From contig JAGPCH010000125.1 of NCBI GenBank assembly GCA_018058125.1, positions 1 to 5,652 on the forward strand: 5,652 bases of DNA, read 5' to 3'. Both the position numbers and the translations under genes were made by a program. The notes beneath the pieces were generated by a model. It was not told the origin of the DNA. It worked only from the letters and a program-made list of their open reading frames with translations, and did no database searches. Shown piece after piece: positions 1 through 5,652 of this stretch (within the stretch, counting starts at the first letter, position 1; the number at the start of each line of letters is the position of its first letter). Origin of the DNA: Ignavibacteria bacterium. Lineage in GTDB: Bacteria; Bacteroidota; Ignavibacteria; Tepidaquicellales; Tepidaquicellaceae.

Positions 1-1383
1 GGTAAGAGTACCTGTTTTATCAAAACACATAGTATCAACTTTCTTAAGCTGTTCGATCGCATCTACATTGTTAAATAATATACCGTTCTCAGCAGCTCTC
101 CCTACTCCTATGATAATGGCAATTGGTGATGCAAGACCTAAAGCGCATGGACAGGCTATTATCAGAACTGATACAGCAAACAATAGTGATCTGTCAAATC
201 TTTCATTTAACAGAAAATACCAAATTATGAAAGTTGCTATTGAAATTAAAATGACTACGGGAACAAACACAGAAGAAATTTTATCAGCCAGCTTCTGGAT
301 CTTTGGTTTATTATCTGAAGCATCTTTTACCAGTTCGATAATTTTAGAAAGCATAGTATCATTTCCGACCTTTACAGCTTTCATTTCAGCATAACCGTTT
401 TTAAGAACAGTACCGCTCATCAGACTGTCTCCGGATTTTTTCTCAACCGGAAGAGATTCTCCGGTCATGGCGCTTTCATCTACGACACAATATCCTGTCG
501 TCAGTATCCCATCGACAGGCACTCTGTCTCCGGTTTTGATCAATACTACATCATCCGTTTTAACTTTTCTGAAAGGTATGAAAATCTCTACTCCGTCGCG
601 TATTACATTTACGACTTTCGACTGCAGCTCCTTTAGTCTTTTTATTGAATTCTGAGTTTTGGATTTCATTACCGATTCAAGATAATTACCGATCATAATG
701 AAAGTAATTATCATTGCTGCGGTTTCATAATATACCTCTGTAGAGTCAGCCAATGACTCTATTCCTAAATTAAAAACTACATTAACCGAAATATAAATAC
801 TGTAAAAATATGACGACAGACTTCCGATAGTGATAAGAGTATTCATATCAGAAGTTTTATTTTTGACAGCTATGAAAGCCCCTTTAATAAATCTGTCACC
901 GCACCAGAAAATTATAACAGTGGTAAGTATAAACAAAACAATAAGTATGATATTGTATGGGATGTCGATCATATTAACTACCGGAATATGATCTTTCATG
1001 CTGAGAGTCATTATGATAAGAGACAAAGCTATCGCAGTAAATATCTTATCCTTTTGTTTCTTTAGATTTTGTTTTTTAAGCAGCTCGGCTTCATATTCAT
1101 CATCTTCACTGAAAAGATCGTAACCGGTATTTCTCACTTCTTCCCTTACTTTTTCACGGCTCATTTTATCAGAATCGTAAATTACCTCACCGCTCTCAGT
1201 TGCATAATTGATCTCTACATTGCTTATGCCATCAAGTCTTTCGAGATGTAATTTGATATTTCTTGCACAAGAGGTGCAGTCCATTCCGATTATGTCAAAT
1301 TCGAAAAGCTCTTCGTTCTGAGCGATCTGAGGTTTTAATTTCTGATCAGTTAAATTTTCAGGAAGGTTTTCTTGATTACTCAT
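1..1383 (-). CDS. copA: Copper-type P1B ATPase, N-terminal part (cut by the left window edge)
   Basis: Heavy-metal P-type ATPase, which pumps metal ions (most likely Cu+) across the inner membrane using ATP. I translated the minus strand from ATG 1383-1381; the frame stays open for 461 codons to base 1. Domains in order: one N-terminal HMA metal-binding domain (about residues 26-95) with GMDCTSC at 33-39, cysteines C36 and C39; hydrophobic segments at about 114-129, 142-160, 182-205 and 217-235; actuator domain with TGES at 307-310; two more membrane segments at about 370-392 and 400-420, the second carrying CPC at 411-413; then DKTGTLT at 455-461, with D455 the expected phosphorylated aspartate. 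CPC plus an HMA domain fits the Cu+ (P1B-1) branch. Ag+ transport, or a cytochrome-oxidase-supply role (CopA2/FixI type), cannot be excluded because the nucleotide-binding domain and last two helices lie outside the window. It starts 5 bp after folP, so it is probably co-transcribed. No strong ribosome-binding site precedes the ATG. Confidence 0.93.
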   Translation of the reverse strand, partial: MSNQENLPENLTDQKLKPQIAQNEELFEFDIIGMDCTSCARNIKLHLERLDGISNVEINYATESGEVIYDSDKMSREKVREEVRNTGYDLFSEDDEYEAELLKKQNLKKQKDKIFTAIALSLIIMTLSMKDHIPVVNMIDIPYNIILIVLFILTTVIIFWCGDRFIKGAFIAVKNKTSDMNTLITIGSLSSYFYSIYISVNVVFNLGIESLADSTEVYYETAAMIITFIMIGNYLESVMKSKTQNSIKRLKELQSKVVNVIRDGVEIFIPFRKVKTDDVVLIKTGDRVPVDGILTTGYCVVDESAMTGESLPVEKKSGDSLMSGTVLKNGYAEMKAVKVGNDTMLSKIIELVKDASDNKPKIQKLADKISSVFVPVVILISIATFIIWYFLLNERFDRSLLFAVSVLIIACPCALGLASPIAIIIGVGRAAENGILFNNVDAIEQLKKVDTMCFDKTGTLT

Positions 1384-1388
1384 TTATC

Positions 1389-2228
1389 TTAAGTATAAAA
1401 AATTTTATCGGTTAATATTGAAGCTTTTTGATTTTCTTTAACATCGTGAACGCGGATAATATTTGCACCGTTAATAATTCCAATCGTATTAGCAGCTATA
1501 GTAGCTTCAAGTCTCTCATCTACGGGAGTTTTCTGGATCTTATCTATAAAACTCTTTCGTGATACTCCTATCAGAACGGGGTAACCTAATTTTCTGAATT
1601 CACTGAGATTTCGGATAAGTTCAATATTATGTTCAAGTGTCTTACCAAAACCTATGCCCGGATCGGTTACAATTTGTTCAATACCATATTTTTTTGCAAT
1701 GGAAATAGAATCCTGAAGATAATTATAAACTTCTTTCACTACATCATTATAAACAGGATCTTTCTGCATATCTTTCGGAGTTCCTTTGATATGCATAAGA
1801 ATGCAGCTTGCATTATACTTAGCCGTTACAGCCGGCAGCTTATCATCAAATCTGAAACCGCTTATGTCATTGACTATACTTGCCCCGGCTTTTAAAGCTT
1901 CTTCAGCTACTTCACTTTTATATGTATCAATCGAAACTGGTAACGAGATCTTTGACTTCAATTCAGAAATAACCGGTATCACTCTATCCAGCTCTTCTCC
2001 AATGGATATATTTTCCGAACCCGGACGTGTAGATTCGCCGCCTACATCTATAAAATCAGCGCCGTCTTTTTCCATCTGAACAGCATCTTCAACCACTTTA
2101 GCTAAATTCAACTTAGCTTCAAAGTATTTACCGCCGTCCGAAAAAGAATCTGGGGTAATATTGAGAATGCCCATTATGTAGGTTTTCTTACTGAAATCGT
2201 AAATCAAATTTCCAAAATCAAAAATCAT
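1389..2228 (-). CDS. folP: Dihydropteroate synthase
   Basis: Cytoplasmic folate-biosynthesis enzyme. It condenses 6-hydroxymethyl-7,8-dihydropterin diphosphate with p-aminobenzoate to give 7,8-dihydropteroate, and is the target of sulfonamides. At 279 residues it is full length for the family. Signatures run along the TIM barrel: MGILNITPDSFSDGG at 19-33, DVGGESTRPGS at 61-71 (the mobile loop region), SIDTYKSEVAEEAL at 99-112, NDISG at 120-124, DPGIGFGK at 189-196, GVSRKSFI at 221-228 and RVHDV at 259-263. Expected catalytic and pterin-binding positions (N in NITPDSF, D in SIDT, N and D in NDISG, K in GFGK, R and K in SRKS, R and H in RVHDV) are all present, so it should be active. The start ATG (2228-2226) overlaps the metG stop TGA by 4 bp, which suggests translational coupling. 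A purine-rich GGGAG lies about 10 nt upstream, inside metG. No sign of resistance-type transfer: it sits among housekeeping genes with similar base composition. Confidence 0.97.
   Translation of the reverse strand: MIFDFGNLIYDFSKKTYIMGILNITPDSFSDGGKYFEAKLNLAKVVEDAVQMEKDGADFIDVGGESTRPGSENISIGEELDRVIPVISELKSKISLPVSIDTYKSEVAEEALKAGASIVNDISGFRFDDKLPAVTAKYNASCILMHIKGTPKDMQKDPVYNDVVKEVYNYLQDSISIAKKYGIEQIVTDPGIGFGKTLEHNIELIRNLSEFRKLGYPVLIGVSRKSFIDKIQKTPVDERLEATIAANTIGIINGANIIRVHDVKENQKASILTDKIFYT
2225..2228 (-). other. metG/folP ATGA stop-start overlap
   Basis: On the minus strand the folP start codon ATG (2228-2226) and the metG stop TGA (2227-2225) share bases as ATGA. Such overlaps usually mean that ribosomes ending on the first gene re-initiate on the second, so metG and folP are expected to be co-transcribed and made in linked amounts. 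This also fixes the folP start, because the next in-frame ATG is residue 19, at the first conserved motif. Confidence 0.9.
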
Positions 2229-4258
2229 GATACTTCTGCTCCCGGCTCTATCTCTCCATCAATCAATACTAATTTTAGCTCTCCGTCTTTCTTTGCAGCA
2301 AGCAGCATACCTTCGGAATCTATTCCCATCAGTTTTGAAGGTTTCAGATTATCCACAACCACTATCAGCTTACCGATCAGATCTTCGGGTTTGTAATGTT
2401 CGGAAATACCTGAAACTATTTGTTTCTCTTTATCACCAACCTTCAGTTTAAGTTTCAAAAGTTTCTTGCTTTTAGGAACAACTTCACATTCTAATATTTT
2501 GGCAACTTTCAGATTTACTTTTTTAAAATCTTCAAGTCCGATCAGATTAGTTCCGGTCTTGTCTCCGGCGATTTTCTTATTTTCCTCTTTAGAATCATTT
2601 GTGATTTCAGTCCCCATTTCATTTTCAATCTGACTGTCTTCAATCTGAGGGAAAAGTATTTGATTTTCTCCTAATTCATTACCGGAAGCCAGATTGATCT
2701 CTCCAATCCTGTCCCATTTGAAATTAGTTTTATCCGCACTGAGAATTTTCAGTATTTTTTCTGAAGTAAAAGGGAGGAAAGGATTTATTAATATTGCTAT
2801 CGAATAACAAATCTGAAGACAATTGTTAATAATTTCTCCGCATTTTTCTTTTTCATCTTTGACAAGTTTCCAGGGTTCTGTGTCATTAAAATATTTATTG
2901 GCTGCTCTGACAATATTCATTGTTTCGGACAAAGCATCTTTCAGCCGGAATTCATCATAGCTCACAGCTATATTATCTGTCTGACTTTTTATGAATTTTA
3001 ATATTTCATCATCATCTTTTCTTTCGGGAATTACATTGTCAAATTTCGTCTTTGCAAACACAACTGTTCTGTTAATGAAATTACCGAGAATACCTGCAAG
3101 TTCGCTGTTGTTTTTAGTCTGCAGATCCTTCCAGCTGAATTCCGAATCCTTGCTTTCGGGAAGTATAGATGCAATTGCATACCGGACTACATCAGGTGGA
3201 AATTTTTGTACAATGTCCTTTAAGAGTATTCCGTTCTTTTTACTTTTGGAAAGTTTAGCTCCTGATATATTCAGAAATTCATTCGCGGGAACATTATAAG
3301 GTAAGACATAATCACCATGAGCCATCAGAGCTGCAGGAAATATAAGAGAGTGAAACACAATGTTATCTTTACCAATAAAATGAATGAGCCTTGTATTATC
3401 TCCTTTCCAGTATTCCTTCCATTTGTCCGGTTCATTTTTACCGATGAAATATTCTTTGGTAGCTGAGATATAACCGATCGGAGCTTCAAACCAGACATAG
3501 ATCACTTTTCCGTCATTACCTTCTACAGGAACTTTCACGCCCCAGTCAAGATCTCTCGTAACTGCTCTGTCACGGAGACCGGCTTTTATCCAGCCTTTGA
3601 CATAATTAATAACATTTTGCTTCCAACCTTCCTTTGAAAATATCCACTTGCTTATATTTTCCTGATATCTGCCGAGAGGAAAGTATAAGTGAACTGCGTC
3701 TTTTACTACCGGAATATCTCCTGTAATCTTGGAGCGGGGATCAATAAGTTCGAGAGGCGAAAGATTACTTCCGCAAACTTCACATTCATCACCACGCGCT
3801 TCGGTATTACCGCATACAGGGCAGGTTCCGGTAACAAATCTGTCTGCAAGAAATCTTTTTTCCTTTTCTGAATAAAGCTGTTTCTCCGTTTTCTGAACAA
3901 GTATGTTTTTGTTATACAGATTCAGGAAAAATTCCTGAGCAGTTTCATGATGAATTTTATTAGAAGTTCTTGAGAATATGTCAAACTCTATTCCTATATC
4001 TTCAAATGCTTTTTTATTTGAGAAATGGTATCGGTCGATTATTTCCTGAGGTGTGACTTTTTCCTGAATGGCCGCCATGTCAATTGCAGTTCCGTGTTCA
4101 TCTGATCCGGATATGAAGATAACATCGTCTCCTTTTAACTTTCTGTACCTGACATAAATATCAGGCGGAAGATATGCGCCTGCTAGATGACCGATATGAA
4201 CATAATTGTTGGCATATGGCAATGCGGCTGTTACTAAATACTTCGTTTTATTTTGCAT
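2225..4258 (-). CDS. metG: Methionyl-tRNA synthetase with C-terminal tRNA-binding domain
   Basis: Class Ia aminoacyl-tRNA synthetase that charges tRNA-Met in the cytoplasm. At 677 residues it matches the long E. coli-like form. The Rossmann catalytic domain has HIGH at 21-24 and KLSKS at 335-339 (the KMSKS loop). The connective peptide carries one zinc knuckle, CPVC at 146-149 and CEVC at 159-162. The WFEAPIGYISAT stretch at 256-267 is a conserved MetRS block. An alpha-helical anticodon-binding domain occupies about 375-530. A charged, probably flexible linker (about 540-572, rich in E, D, N and K) leads to a Trbp111/EMAPII-type OB-fold tRNA-binding domain at about 574-677, with VNLKVAKILECEVVPKSKKL at 581-600 and conserved SGI at 616-618. 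In the family this domain mediates dimerisation and tRNA affinity. The start is supported by the N-terminal sequence leading directly into the ALPYANN block. No Shine-Dalgarno sequence is visible. First gene of the tight metG-folP-copA run. Confidence 0.98.
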   Translation of the reverse strand: MQNKTKYLVTAALPYANNYVHIGHLAGAYLPPDIYVRYRKLKGDDVIFISGSDEHGTAIDMAAIQEKVTPQEIIDRYHFSNKKAFEDIGIEFDIFSRTSNKIHHETAQEFFLNLYNKNILVQKTEKQLYSEKEKRFLADRFVTGTCPVCGNTEARGDECEVCGSNLSPLELIDPRSKITGDIPVVKDAVHLYFPLGRYQENISKWIFSKEGWKQNVINYVKGWIKAGLRDRAVTRDLDWGVKVPVEGNDGKVIYVWFEAPIGYISATKEYFIGKNEPDKWKEYWKGDNTRLIHFIGKDNIVFHSLIFPAALMAHGDYVLPYNVPANEFLNISGAKLSKSKKNGILLKDIVQKFPPDVVRYAIASILPESKDSEFSWKDLQTKNNSELAGILGNFINRTVVFAKTKFDNVIPERKDDDEILKFIKSQTDNIAVSYDEFRLKDALSETMNIVRAANKYFNDTEPWKLVKDEKEKCGEIINNCLQICYSIAILINPFLPFTSEKILKILSADKTNFKWDRIGEINLASGNELGENQILFPQIEDSQIENEMGTEITNDSKEENKKIAGDKTGTNLIGLEDFKKVNLKVAKILECEVVPKSKKLLKLKLKVGDKEKQIVSGISEHYKPEDLIGKLIVVVDNLKPSKLMGIDSEGMLLAAKKDGELKLVLIDGEIEPGAEVS

Positions 4259-4429
4259 TTGAGAATATACTTATTATTGGATTTTATATAAATCTATTAA
4301 AAGCACTAGTGAGTATTGCTTATTGAGTCTTGAGTATTGTGTATTGAGTATTGAGTATTGAGTATTGAGTATAGATAAACTTTTGGGAATATCTGAATTA
4401 AATATTTAAAACTATTTTGTAAATGTTAA
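4259..4429. other. Intergenic region between the DUF393 gene and metG
   Basis: 171 bp with no plausible gene. From right to left (the direction of transcription) it holds about 56 bp of A/T-rich sequence after the DUF393 stop, the heptamer tandem repeat, and a 52-bp stretch before the metG ATG. The last part contains an A/T-rich run with TATATAAA-like sequence that could hold a metG promoter, but I cannot pair it with a convincing -35 box. There is no GC-rich hairpin followed by a T-run, so no intrinsic terminator for the DUF393 gene is evident, and read-through into metG is possible. I see no T-box or S-box features. Confidence 0.6.
4311..4373. repeat. Tandem heptamer repeat, nine units of GAGTATT
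   Basis: Nine contiguous 7-bp units. Reading + strand from 4311: GAGTATT, GCTTATT, GAGTCTT, GAGTATT, GTGTATT, then three perfect GAGTATT (4346-4366) and a last GAGTATA. Five units are perfect; each variant differs at one or two bases. The perfect copies cluster on the right and the left units are degenerate, as expected for an array growing by replication slippage at one end. It lies 52 bp upstream of metG on the side from which metG is transcribed, so it is in the promoter or 5' leader region. The unit is not a multiple of three and no gene crosses it. It resembles the short tandemly repeated heptamers known from several bacterial genomes; no function can be read from it. Confidence 0.95.
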
Positions 4430-4825
4430 TCATAAAAATTTACTTTTTAATTCCGGAGTCGGGATACGACAAGAGTCCTTTTTGCCGAACCATTTGTATC
4501 TGTTTACTGCAATTATGTTATAAAGAAAATTCCGCATAAATGGAGGTACTATTATAAAAGCATACAAATACTTCCATAATCCGGGAAAATACTTTACAAT
4601 TCTCAGAACTGCAGAGGATTGTGTATATATGCTGCCATTATCGTAAAAAATTATTGAATCAAAATCTTTGGTATTGAGGTTCTGTTTTTTCAGTATCTCC
4701 TGACCGGCGTCGGACTGAAGTGAAGCAAATTTAAAAACGTTGTTTTTATCATGATCTATTATGAAATTAACACTGGAATTGCATAAGTTGCATACACCGT
4801 CAAACAATATTATCTTTTCTGACAT
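4430..4825 (-). CDS. DCC-family (DUF393) thiol-disulfide oxidoreductase-like protein
   Basis: Small 131-residue protein of the DUF393/DCC family (YuxK-like). The family name comes from the N-terminal D-G-x-C-x-x-C motif, seen here as DGVCNLC at 9-15 after the beta strand KIILF, with cysteines C12 and C15. Other family marks are the FKFASLQSDAG block (31-41), the Y-x-x-S-x-A-V-L pattern (67-74) and the C-terminal R-Y-x-W-F-G-K...C-R-I-P-T-P-E block (109-125). The CxxC pair at the end of a first strand suggests a thioredoxin-like redox fold, but the substrate and in vivo role of the family are not well established. Segments at about 85-107 are hydrophobic and aromatic (YLYAFIIVPPF), so membrane association is possible; there is no signal peptide. 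The start at 4825 directly precedes the motif. It is divergent from the phosphatase gene and separated from metG by the heptamer repeat. Confidence 0.9.
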   Translation of the reverse strand: MSEKIILFDGVCNLCNSSVNFIIDHDKNNVFKFASLQSDAGQEILKKQNLNTKDFDSIIFYDNGSIYTQSSAVLRIVKYFPGLWKYLYAFIIVPPFMRNFLYNIIAVNRYKWFGKKDSCRIPTPELKSKFL

Positions 4826-4847
4826 TTAAAATATTTTTAAGTATAAT
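4819..4847 (+). promoter_or_regulatory. Possible sigma70-type promoter for the phosphatase gene
   Basis: CTGACA at 4819-4824 (five of six bases match TTGACA) is followed by a 17-bp spacer and a perfect TATAAT at 4842-4847 on the plus strand. It would start transcripts near 4854, giving a leader of about 65-70 nt for the phosphatase gene at 4922. The -35 box overlaps the start codon of the divergent DUF393 gene (4823-4825), so the two genes might interfere. The surrounding sequence is very A/T-rich, so chance matches are likely, and if the host is a Bacteroidota member its main sigma factor prefers a different consensus. Treat as a candidate only. Confidence 0.35.
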
Positions 4848-4921
4848 TTAAGGTTATTAATAATTAAATTTTACGCAATAAAATTTCTATAAATCCCGCT
4901 TTTGTTTTTTATAAAACTTTT
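4826..4921. other. Divergent intergenic spacer between the DUF393 and phosphatase genes
   Basis: 96 bp, almost entirely A/T, between two divergent start codons; both promoters should lie in or near it. Apart from the candidate TATAAT at 4842-4847, I see no convincing operator, no inverted repeat with GC content and no ribosome-binding site next to either ATG. The bases before the phosphatase ATG are A/T-rich (ATAAAACTTTT), and those before the DUF393 ATG on the minus strand are similar (AATATTTTAA). Confidence 0.6.
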
Positions 4922-5608
4922 ATGAGTAAAGGAAATATCATTGCAGTAATTGGTGATGTTCACGGCTGTATCAATACACTCGAGAAAATTTTCAATAAAC
5001 TTTCCCGCCATAGCGAGATCAGCGAATATTATTGTGTAGGAGATATGATCGACAGGGGAAAATATTCAAAAGAAGTAGTAGAGTTTTGTATTCGGAATTC
5101 CGTCAGACCGGTGATGGGAAATCATGAAGACATGCTTTTGAAAGCTATCAGCAAATCGGATAAGCTCTTAGGATTTTTATACAAAGATTCGGAGCATTAT
5201 TATTACAACGGAGGCAGAGAAACACAATATTCCTATATTCACTCCAGACTATTCTCAAATTTCAAGAAATTCAGCGAAGAGATAAAAAATACAGGTCATT
5301 ATGATTTTATAAAAAACCTGCCTTTGAAATATGAATTTAAGAAAGTCATAATTTCTCATGCGGGAATAATCGACGGTGGTGATGATGTCTCAATTATCTG
5401 GAACAGAGATATACCTTTGAAACTAAATGAACTGCAGATATTCGGTCATACTCCTCTGAACGAAATTGCTTACATAAAAAATTATTATGCGAATATAGAT
5501 ACAGGCTGTGTGTATAAAAGAAAGCTTACGGCTGTGATTGTAGATACTGATGAAGGTAATATAGATGAGATTATTCAGGAAAATTATGATCCGGGCGATG
5601 TAGAGTAG
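4922..5608 (+). CDS. PPP-family serine/threonine protein phosphatase (metallophosphoesterase)
   Basis: Cytoplasmic metal-dependent phosphatase of 228 residues, a usual length for bacterial PPP enzymes such as lambda phosphatase and PrpA/PrpB. All core motifs are present in order: GDVHG at 11-15 (metal ligands D12, H14), GDMIDRG at 40-46 (bridging D41, R45), GNHE at 66-69 (N67, catalytic H68), SHAG at 145-148 (H146), WNRD at 160-163, GHTP at 175-178 (H176) and NIDTGC at 191-196. The dinuclear metal centre should therefore be intact. Substrate is uncertain: phosphoprotein Ser/Thr/Tyr phosphatase is most likely, but related ApaH/PrpE enzymes cleave dinucleoside polyphosphates and the motifs alone do not separate them. 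There is no signal peptide or transmembrane segment. The start at 4922 puts the first motif at residue 11, as in relatives; no ribosome-binding site is visible. The last codons (GTA GAG TAG) run into the 9-bp repeat, so the very C-terminus may have been shaped by the repeat. Confidence 0.93.
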   Translation: MSKGNIIAVIGDVHGCINTLEKIFNKLSRHSEISEYYCVGDMIDRGKYSKEVVEFCIRNSVRPVMGNHEDMLLKAISKSDKLLGFLYKDSEHYYYNGGRETQYSYIHSRLFSNFKKFSEEIKNTGHYDFIKNLPLKYEFKKVIISHAGIIDGGDDVSIIWNRDIPLKLNELQIFGHTPLNEIAYIKNYYANIDTGCVYKRKLTAVIVDTDEGNIDEIIQENYDPGDVE

Positions 5609-5652
5609 TGTAGAGTGTGTAGAGTGTGTAGAGTGTGTAGAGTGTGTAGAGT
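5600..5652. repeat. Tandem 9-bp repeat (TAGAGTGTG) at the phosphatase 3' end, cut by the right window edge
   Basis: An imperfect first unit, TAGAGTAGTG (5601-5610), is followed by four perfect TAGAGTGTG units (5611-5619, 5620-5628, 5629-5637, 5638-5646) and a partial sixth, TAGAGT (5647-5652), at the edge, so total copy number is unknown. The array begins inside the coding sequence: the first unit supplies the last sense codons and the TAG stop (5606-5608) of the phosphatase gene. Because the unit is 9 bp, the frame after that stop stays open, reading Cys-Arg-Val repeated to the edge, so loss of the stop would add a repetitive tail. Function unknown. Confidence 0.93.

Noticed and set aside
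68..394. Plus-strand open frame of 108 codons
   Set aside because: Lies antisense to the copper ATPase, whose TGES, CPC and DKTGTLT motifs establish the minus strand as coding; the translation resembles no family.
1629..2079. Two overlapping plus-strand open frames (88 and 97 codons)
   Set aside because: Both are antisense to folP, which carries all family motifs; they overlap each other in different frames.
2991..3299. Plus-strand open frame of 102 codons
   Set aside because: Antisense to the metG catalytic and anticodon-binding region; no independent support.
3706..3900. Minus-strand open frame of 64 codons
   Set aside because: Out-of-frame shadow within metG over the zinc-knuckle region.
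4311..4373. CRISPR array or replication iterons
   Set aside because: Units are 7 bp and directly abutting with no spacers, so not CRISPR; there is no rep or dnaA gene, DnaA box or other origin feature nearby.
4398..4409. 12-bp palindrome TTAAATATTTAA as a terminator or operator
   Set aside because: Made only of A and T in an A/T-rich spacer, so expected by chance; no loop, GC stem or T-run.
4922..5608. Naming the phosphatase as diadenosine tetraphosphatase ApaH
   Set aside because: Shared PPP motifs do not distinguish ApaH from protein phosphatases; the protein is shorter than typical ApaH and no apaG or ksgA lies nearby.
1..5652. An undescribed defence, biosynthetic or mobile system
   Set aside because: All five genes belong to recognised families with intact motifs; there is no transposase, integrase, inverted terminal repeat, toxin-antitoxin pair or unknown gene cluster in the window.

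Overview
The window looks like an ordinary chromosomal stretch from an AT-rich bacterium, with two short tandem repeats in the gaps between genes. Most start codons are preceded by A/T-rich leaders without a clear Shine-Dalgarno sequence. The methionyl-tRNA synthetase has the single-chain form with a C-terminal tRNA-binding domain. Together these suggest the Bacteroidota/Chlorobiota/Ignavibacteriota (FCB) group. That placement is an inference from style; no marker here fixes the taxon.

Layout. Four of the five genes lie on the minus strand and read from right to left. First is a small DCC-family (DUF393) thiol-redox-like protein (4825-4430). A gap of about 170 bp follows, containing nine tandem copies of a 7-bp unit (4311-4373). 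Then comes a tight cluster: metG (methionyl-tRNA synthetase, 4258-2225), folP (dihydropteroate synthase, 2228-1389, overlapping metG by 4 bp in an ATGA junction) and the N-terminal 461 codons of a copper-type P1B ATPase (1383 to the left edge, 5 bp after folP). The ATPase is cut by the window edge just after its DKTGTLT phosphorylation motif. The one plus-strand gene (4922-5608) is a PPP-family metallophosphatase, divergent from the DUF393 gene across a 96-bp A/T-rich spacer. Its stop codon sits at the start of a 9-bp tandem repeat that runs off the right edge.

How the genes fit together. metG and folP are both housekeeping genes linked to one-carbon/methionine and translation metabolism, and they appear translationally coupled. 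The copper ATPase shares the transcript by position, with no obvious functional link. The DUF393 protein and the phosphatase are neighbours that may share a regulatory spacer but have no evident pathway in common.

I found no RNA gene, CRISPR array, insertion sequence, prophage or recognisable new defence or biosynthetic system. The most unusual elements are the two tandem repeats, one in the metG leader region and one fused to the 3' end of the phosphatase gene.
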